Shown: in pieces, positions 15,140 to 20,125 of the stretch | Layout of the letters: each line of letters starts with the position of its first letter | Position numbering within the stretch: position 1 is the stretch's first letter | From: JBDKJS01 sp039806065 | Lineage (GTDB): Bacteria; Bacteroidota; Bacteroidia; AKYH767-A; 2013-40CM-41-45 | Assembly (NCBI GenBank): GCA_039806065.1 | Contig: JBDKJS010000062.1 | Span: 1-20,125 of the forward strand | Direction of reading: 5' to 3' | Length of the DNA: 20,125 nucleotides | Made by a program: the position numbers and the translations under genes | Notes under the pieces: generated by a model | The model's input: the letters and a program-made list of their open reading frames with translations, nothing else | Database searches by the model: none | What the model was told of the DNA's origin: nothing

Positions 15140-16202
15140 TCAATGCAAGAGTAAGGGATTTAATTGAATGATTCAAATTTACTGCAGTCAAAGCTTGACT
15201 GGCAACTACTGGCAATAGATTCGGATGTTTCAGTATGGTAGCTATAATAAGATCAAATTCTAAAACTGAATTCTGAGAATAAAGCCAACCTGTATTTTCA
15301 TGAATGATTTCTTGCACAAAATAATTTAGTTTAGTTGCAAGCACAGGCAAACCGTAACTCATAGCCTGAATCATTACACCACTTTGATAAACTTCTAAAT
15401 AGGGAAGCACAATTAAATCATGCTCATCAAAAAGTTTAATTTGCTCCTCCAAAGTATGATACCCAATTTTCAAAGTGATGCTGTTCTCAAGCTTACATTC
15501 ACGAATCATATCATTCAAACTTCTTTTGCTCAAATCACGAAGCTGCCCAGCAATGGTTAAATGAAATAACCCCAAATGTTTGCTTTTACTTAAAAGCTTC
15601 AAGAGCTCCAAAATTCCCTTTGAAGACTTAAGCTGACCAAAAAAAAGCAAATTGATTTTAGTAAGCTTAGTGGGATATTTATTTTTAATAGAACCTAAAT
15701 TTAAAACTGGATGAGGAACAAACCTAACATCACGATGCCTGCCTGGAATTGAATTATACAAGTCCTTATTATGCACGAGTACAACATCCACCAGGTTTAA
15801 ATACCTTTGACTAATCACATCCTTACTCGTGCCAATTAGTGGCTGTGCATCATGAAGAATGAGTACAATTTTCACTTGACTTAGCTTGGCAAGTAAATTC
15901 AAGAAGTGATAATCTATAAAATTAGATTTAAAATAGTGAATCACTACTTTAGCAGGAGAAGATAATTTGATGCAATAAAAATAGATAAATATCCAAGCCT
16001 TAATGTAGGTGAATACACCCATGATATGCAATGGCTTATTTGAAAATACCGCCTTGGCAAAAATGGCAAGGTTAGTAAAATTTGAAAACAATTGAACACT
16101 TTTTCCTTCTAATAAAAGTTGATTTGCCAAAGCGGAATTATAAATATCCATACCGGCCTTTGTTCCAACTTGATCAATAATTAGGATCTGCGAATGTTTC
16201 AT
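15132..16202 (-). CDS. Glycosyltransferase family 4
   Basis: This is a 356-aa GT-B fold glycosyltransferase. The N-terminal domain opens with ILIIDQVGTKAGMDIYNSAL, the usual strand-loop-helix that faces the acceptor. The C-terminal domain has LLFFGQLKSSKGILELL and HDLIVLPYLEVYQSGVMIQAMSYGLPVLAT. In the last block the second Glu of the classic EX7E pair is replaced by Gln (IQAM), a variant that I believe occurs in other Bacteroidota GT4 proteins. The protein should add a sugar during repeat-unit assembly. Its start directly abuts the sulfotransferase stop, with no spacer, and its end overlaps the next gene by 8 bp. Confidence 0.87.
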   Translation of the reverse strand: MKHSQILIIDQVGTKAGMDIYNSALANQLLLEGKSVQLFSNFTNLAIFAKAVFSNKPLHIMGVFTYIKAWIFIYFYCIKLSSPAKVVIHYFKSNFIDYHFLNLLAKLSQVKIVLILHDAQPLIGTSKDVISQRYLNLVDVVLVHNKDLYNSIPGRHRDVRFVPHPVLNLGSIKNKYPTKLTKINLLFFGQLKSSKGILELLKLLSKSKHLGLFHLTIAGQLRDLSKRSLNDMIRECKLENSITLKIGYHTLEEQIKLFDEHDLIVLPYLEVYQSGVMIQAMSYGLPVLATKLNYFVQEIIHENTGWLYSQNSVLEFDLIIATILKHPNLLPVVASQALTAVNLNHSIKSLTLALND

Positions 16203-17105
16203 CTATATTAACCATTTTGACAAATCTCTACCAATCAAATCTTGTAATTGCAAAATATCACTTCGATACAATTCACTTAATAGCCTTCTTGAAGTGGGCT
16301 CTATTTTAATTGGATCCTGCCTATTTGCTTTCATAAACAGCGATTTTAATTTTTCTTTTCTTTCTGCACCTATTGTATTTAGCAATTGAAACTTCCACTT
16401 TGACTCCATTGTAATTAACTTATTCAACCAAGGAAATTTAGCACCATGCGACTCATTCACTTTTGCAACTAAACTAAATTTGAAAGATTCATCAACATTC
16501 ATAAATTCTGTTAACTCTTTCATTATCCTCAAGGGATCCTCAATTAAATCTTCAAATAAAATTACCTTTACTTCCCTAAAATTAGCTTTATAAGCCGCTA
16601 TTTGAGATGCATATAATCCTCTATTAAAGTAATGAAAATCGAAACTGTACCCTTCTGCTATTCGCTGAGGTTCTTGTTTCAATGCTTCATCAAAACTTAA
16701 GCATTCCTGAATATCACGTACGCGCCATTGATACTGTGAAAAAGCCCTATCAACCGGATTGCGTAGTACTGCCACTATTTTAGGTAAACTTTCCGATCCA
16801 TAATAAAGTTTAATATTGTTAATGGTAGTTTGATAGTGGTATAAATACGGAGTTGACATATCAAGCTTGGCACTTTGCGTTGCTTTTTTATACAAGGTTT
16901 CATAATTCTGCTGATTCAAGATGGCAAAAGCTAACTTACCTTTCACAAAATTAAAGCTACCATTGGGTGCTAGAAAAAAACACGGCTCCTTTTGGTTTGG
17001 GATAAAAACTTCAGGATGTTGTCTTAGATAATAATACAACAAGGTGGTGCCAGCTTTAGCTGCACCTACCACCAAGCAATTAGGTTTATGTTGAAGCACC
17101 ATCAT
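16203..17105 (-). CDS. Carbohydrate sulfotransferase (PAPS-dependent)
   Basis: The 300-aa protein matches the P-loop-like sulfotransferase domain. The 5'-phosphosulfate-binding loop is KAGTTLL (17-23) in VVGAAKAGTTLLYYYLRQHP. The 3'-phosphate-binding motif is VLRNPVDRAFSQYQWRVRD, with Arg115 and Ser123. PCFF (41-44) and a C-terminal LLSELYRSDILQLQDLIGRDLSKW segment, as in bacterial sulfotransferases, complete it. It should transfer sulfate from PAPS to a sugar OH of the nascent glycan, giving a negatively charged polymer. No PAPS-forming genes are in the window. The start could be either of two adjacent ATG codons (17105 or 17102). It overlaps the polymerase end by 20 bp. Confidence 0.9.
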   Translation of the reverse strand: MMVLQHKPNCLVVGAAKAGTTLLYYYLRQHPEVFIPNQKEPCFFLAPNGSFNFVKGKLAFAILNQQNYETLYKKATQSAKLDMSTPYLYHYQTTINNIKLYYGSESLPKIVAVLRNPVDRAFSQYQWRVRDIQECLSFDEALKQEPQRIAEGYSFDFHYFNRGLYASQIAAYKANFREVKVILFEDLIEDPLRIMKELTEFMNVDESFKFSLVAKVNESHGAKFPWLNKLITMESKWKFQLLNTIGAERKEKLKSLFMKANRQDPIKIEPTSRRLLSELYRSDILQLQDLIGRDLSKWLI

Positions 17106-18351
17106 ACCGATGAAAATAAATAATTGTATATAGAAAAAAAAGAGTGCTTAAATCACGCATATTAGCTGCGGAAAAAAACATACAAACAAAAAAGAAAAGC
17201 ATCGTATAAAGCGAAGCTTTATAAAACAATTCTTCAGATGCCGTTCGTTGAGCCATTTTATATGAGTCGTAAAAAAGAAAATATATTATCAGAGTACCTA
17301 TCAAACCATACACAAATAAATTTCCCATAATTCCAATATCAACAGGATAAAAATAGCCTAGTAGGTCTTGCCAACCTCCATTCCATTGATTAGAAATAAA
17401 CCCATTTCCCAATAATGGACTAGCTTCCACATACTTTAAGGCGGTTTTCCATTCCATGTACCTAACTGTAGCACTGGCTTCGTCTGGAGCACCACCCACC
17501 ATCATATTTAGTACATTACCATATAGCACTGCATATCTATCAAGCATGGTAACCGAACCAATACTAAGGCTAATGGTAATCAATAGAAGCAATCCCATTA
17601 TGATAAGGGAAGCTCTTACCAACTTTTCTTTTATAGAATAATTTTTTAAAAAAAAGATAATTAAGGTAACCAATACAGCCAACAAAGTAGTTCTACTTTG
17701 CAAATAATAAATTATATAGAATAGAATACAGGCTACTATAAATAAATAATATGTCTTAAGTCTACTTGACTTAATTGAGAAAAGTGAATAAAAAAGTAAT
17801 ATTATTACTGGAGCAAATTGAAATCGGAACCTAAATCCACGGATGCTGCTATATGCTACAAACTCGGTATCGCTAAAACGAGCTGGGTCAATAAAGAGAA
17901 AAAAATAAAAGTAAGTAAACAATAATGTCGTAGCCAAAACAATTACTACCTTAACGAGTGTTTTATAGCTGATAATTTTATTTTTTAAAAGTGTCAATAG
18001 AAAAATGGGGCCTATACAAAGTAGTAGACTTCGCTGAGCTGCTATACCATAAAAAAGAGGTTGACCAAAAATCCTATTGCTTTGCCAAGCGGCCATTATG
18101 GTAACGGCTAAAAGCAAAAAGAAAACTAAATCAACTTTTAAAAGATTGTATGAAATGGAAATAAAAAATAATCTAAAAATGTAAAATAGGCAGAATAAAA
18201 GTATAGCAATATTGGTAAAATAGAGATGCAAAAAGGGAAATGGACAAGTACCTAAAATACGGAATACAGCGAATGAAACAAACAAAACCAACAAGGCAGT
18301 TTGCAAACTATTAAAGGCAAATAATTTTCCTGGTAATCGATATTTTAGCAT
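17086..18351 (-). CDS. O-antigen ligase/polymerase family membrane protein (Wzy-like)
   Basis: The 421-aa protein is very hydrophobic with about ten to twelve membrane segments. It has the larger periplasmic loop near residues 275-330 that marks the Wzy/WaaL group: a DEASATVRYMEWKTALKYV stretch, then PLLGNGFISNQW, as in the Wzy_C (PF04932) core. It should join exported repeat units into a chain on the periplasmic side of the inner membrane. Between the flippase and the sulfotransferase it fits the polymerase role of a Wzx/Wzy pathway, although ligase cannot be excluded by sequence. It begins 3 bp after the flippase stop, and the base composition is clearly AT-richer than the Ton genes at the left end. 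Confidence 0.85.
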   Translation of the reverse strand: MLKYRLPGKLFAFNSLQTALLVLFVSFAVFRILGTCPFPFLHLYFTNIAILLFCLFYIFRLFFISISYNLLKVDLVFFLLLAVTIMAAWQSNRIFGQPLFYGIAAQRSLLLCIGPIFLLTLLKNKIISYKTLVKVVIVLATTLLFTYFYFFLFIDPARFSDTEFVAYSSIRGFRFRFQFAPVIILLFYSLFSIKSSRLKTYYLFIVACILFYIIYYLQSRTTLLAVLVTLIIFFLKNYSIKEKLVRASLIIMGLLLLITISLSIGSVTMLDRYAVLYGNVLNMMVGGAPDEASATVRYMEWKTALKYVEASPLLGNGFISNQWNGGWQDLLGYFYPVDIGIMGNLFVYGLIGTLIIYFLFYDSYKMAQRTASEELFYKASLYTMLFFFVCMFFSAANMRDLSTLFFLYTIIYFHRYDGAST

Positions 18352-18354
18352 GGA

Positions 18355-19671
18355 TTAGTGAATAAAAGTGTTGATGTTGAAATATTTTTTCACATAAAAC
18401 ATGGCTATAATTTGATTGGTAAGCTGGCAGGATAACGTGGCATACGCTGCACCAATAATCCCATGAAGCGGTATGGTGGCCATACAAACCAATAAGAATA
18501 CAGAAGCTGCTATTGCAGATACATTTCTAAGCTCAGGTTGCCGATCAGTAGCATTGAGCACTTGTGCAGGTATTCCGGTGCAAGTAATTACAAATTGGCC
18601 AATGATGAGGATAATAAAGCTATGCCGATACTGTAAAAAATAATTACCAAAAATTGACAAAATGAATTCATTAAACAGCAACAAAAATCCGGTTACTACA
18701 CTTGCAAACATTACATTAAGTCTAGCTGAAATTTTAGTAATTTGTTTCAGCGCAATCATATCACTACTTACAAAAGCTGCAGTAATGCGTGGCATGGCAT
18801 AGGCAATTATGGCAAATAAACCAAAGTTGACCAAGGCAGTAATTCTGATCAAAGTATTGAAGATCCCAGAAATGTTTTCATTAAAGAAGTATGATAGCAT
18901 CAATACAGCCATCCATGCCATGATTAATTGAAGCAACGCTGTTCCCTGCATTGGATGAGCAACTTTCCAAATAGCGGCCATGGAAAATTTTTCTTGGCTA
19001 GAGATGGATGGTTTAAATAGATGCCAGCAATATTGACTCAAAATAAAACTTATCAAAATACTACCAAACTGAATATAAATGGCAACCATAGCAGGTAGCT
19101 GAAGCAGTAAGGCTACGCTAAGCATAATTGTACTAAGCGTAGAGATAGAAGCAGTAGCAAAAAAGGTGTAATAGGTAACTCGTCTTAAACCTCGCAAACT
19201 TTCGGCATTAAACAAAATAAAACTGATTGGAATCAAACAAATATAATTGATCATTAAAATATACTCAGAAATGGACTGTTTAATTAGGTAGGCTTGAATA
19301 TAATTACGTGCCAAAATCAAAACAATGGTGCCAAGCAAGCCTTGAATAAATACCCTAAAATAAGCACTCTTATAAAATGAATTTATTAAATTATGCTGCT
19401 GTTTTGCATCGCATTCAGCAATAATTCTAGACGCTGCAATATCTATTCCCCATTTACACAGCGTACCTGCTATATTAAGGGTAGCTGTACAAATGGTGAT
19501 GATGCCCAGCACCCCTGCACCGCAATATTTAGCTACCATCCAAGTGAATAAGAATCCAGTCAGCAGCCCTATCAAGCGAACGGATAGAGCCTGAAAAGCA
19601 AAGCGATATAGCACACCGGCCTCAGTAGGCGAAAAAAAATTATTTAAAATAAGCCGTGCTTTGATCAGCAT
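18355..19671 (-). CDS. Polysaccharide flippase (Wzx-like, MOP superfamily)
   Basis: The 438-aa protein has about twelve to fourteen membrane helices and the usual MOP-superfamily layout. The N-terminal part is ALSVRLIGLLTGFLFTWMVAKYCGAGVLGII, with the characteristic Gly-rich loop between the first two helices. Helix pairs repeat through VVTGFLLLFNEFIL and LHGIIGAAYATLSCQLTNQIIAMFYV near the end. It should move undecaprenyl-linked repeat units across the inner membrane for the polymerase encoded next. A start at ATG 19671 gives a complete first helix. A 34-bp spacer separates it from the upstream gene, the largest gap in this cluster. Confidence 0.85.
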   Translation of the reverse strand: MLIKARLILNNFFSPTEAGVLYRFAFQALSVRLIGLLTGFLFTWMVAKYCGAGVLGIITICTATLNIAGTLCKWGIDIAASRIIAECDAKQQHNLINSFYKSAYFRVFIQGLLGTIVLILARNYIQAYLIKQSISEYILMINYICLIPISFILFNAESLRGLRRVTYYTFFATASISTLSTIMLSVALLLQLPAMVAIYIQFGSILISFILSQYCWHLFKPSISSQEKFSMAAIWKVAHPMQGTALLQLIMAWMAVLMLSYFFNENISGIFNTLIRITALVNFGLFAIIAYAMPRITAAFVSSDMIALKQITKISARLNVMFASVVTGFLLLFNEFILSIFGNYFLQYRHSFIILIIGQFVITCTGIPAQVLNATDRQPELRNVSAIAASVFLLVCMATIPLHGIIGAAYATLSCQLTNQIIAMFYVKKYFNINTFIH

Positions 19672-19705
19672 ATGGTGCTAATGTACCAAAAAATAAATTA
19701 CTTCA

Positions 19706-20125
19706 TTATTCATTACAATTACCAGCTCCAATAATTTTACCTTTTGAAGTTACCACAAAGGGTGCATTTAATACAACTTCTTCTACTAGGTGGGTATTGC
19801 AATTTTCTATTAATATGGAGGCAATGTCAAAAACATTTGATCGAAAAATCCAGTTTGAATGCTTCACCTTTGCATCAACCTTCATCCCTTCAAAGTGAAA
19901 AGTGAGGATTAAATCTGGAAGCAATGCAAAATTGAACCATACAACAGTAGCTTTTATCTCCTTTATATAAATTGGCTGTTTCGAAACCAATAACTGAATG
20001 TTTTCAATTGATGATTTAAATGCGAATGGCTCGCCTCTAGAAAGTTGTGAAAAATTTAATTTTAATTGGTGCGGATCTCTGTTGACACCTATGGCATACA
20101 TTTGGCTAGAACAATCTATTTGCCC
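19706..20125 (-). CDS. Hypothetical protein, N-terminus probably beyond the right edge
   Basis: The reading frame ends at 19706 and is open to the window edge. The first ATG is at 20101, but eight more codons upstream (GQIDCSSQ) have no stop, so I annotate a fragment of a longer gene; a 131-aa protein from 20101 is possible. The visible part alternates hydrophobic and charged residues and looks beta-rich, with phrases such as TVVWFNFALLPDLILTFHF, KHSNWIFRSNVFDIASILIEN and APFVVTSKGKIIGAGNCNE. I do not recognise it. No membrane segment is seen. It lies just upstream of the flippase on the same strand and probably belongs to the polysaccharide operon, either as the end of an enzyme or as a small accessory protein. 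Confidence 0.55.
   Translation of the reverse strand, partial: GQIDCSSQMYAIGVNRDPHQLKLNFSQLSRGEPFAFKSSIENIQLLVSKQPIYIKEIKATVVWFNFALLPDLILTFHFEGMKVDAKVKHSNWIFRSNVFDIASILIENCNTHLVEEVVLNAPFVVTSKGKIIGAGNCNE

Noticed and set aside
17456..17641. Plus-strand frame of 61 codons
   Set aside because: It is antisense to the Wzy-like gene; antisense of membrane-protein genes often gives open frames.

Overview
The window looks like chromosomal DNA of a member of the Bacteroidota. Supporting signs: two energy-transducing TonB proteins in the Bacteroidota style around one ExbB/ExbD pair, a secreted protein ending in a type IX secretion (T9SS) sorting domain, Bacteroidota promoter boxes of the form TAnnTTTG, start sites without clear Shine-Dalgarno sequences, and low overall GC. 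I cannot fix the family; a Chitinophagales or Sphingobacteriales relative is a guess. I see no tRNA, rRNA, CRISPR array, insertion sequence or prophage.

Layout. (A) 1-2846, minus strand: tonB - exbB - exbD - second tonB-like gene (cut by the left edge), a proton-motive-force machine for TonB-dependent outer-membrane transport. (B) 3049-4524, plus: a T9SS-exported protein, probably cell-surface, meeting priA (primosomal helicase, minus) tail to tail. (C) 7082-8984, plus: a PF10023-type metallopeptidase, then a three-gene small membrane/envelope cassette (YtxH-like, holin-superfamily III/YqjE-like, and a small unknown protein) with its own promoter-like box. (D) 8981-9803, minus: a Bacteroidota-specific conserved hypothetical and a doubtful small membrane protein. 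(E) 9804-12284: a regulatory region with helically phased GTTAA repeats, then a histidine kinase and an RprY-like OmpR-family response regulator. (F) 12258-20125, minus: a tightly packed surface-polysaccharide cluster read from right to left: incomplete unknown gene, Wzx flippase, Wzy polymerase, sulfotransferase, two glycosyltransferases, GNAT acyltransferase, and DUF3473-type polysaccharide deacetylase. Most junctions overlap or touch, so this is almost certainly one transcription unit whose promoter lies beyond the right edge. It should build a lipid-linked glycan in the cytoplasm, flip and polymerise it, and decorate it by sulfation, acylation and deacetylation.

The strongest unexplained signals are in non-coding DNA: a four-copy GTTAA direct repeat with 10/10/11-bp spacing ahead of the two-component operon (a plausible autoregulatory site), a perfect 7-bp inverted repeat next to the YtxH-operon promoter box, and three convergent gene junctions with no spacer. 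I did not find a clearly new multi-gene system; the least explained protein-coding parts are the metallopeptidase/YtxH/holin-like unit and the incomplete gene at the right end.
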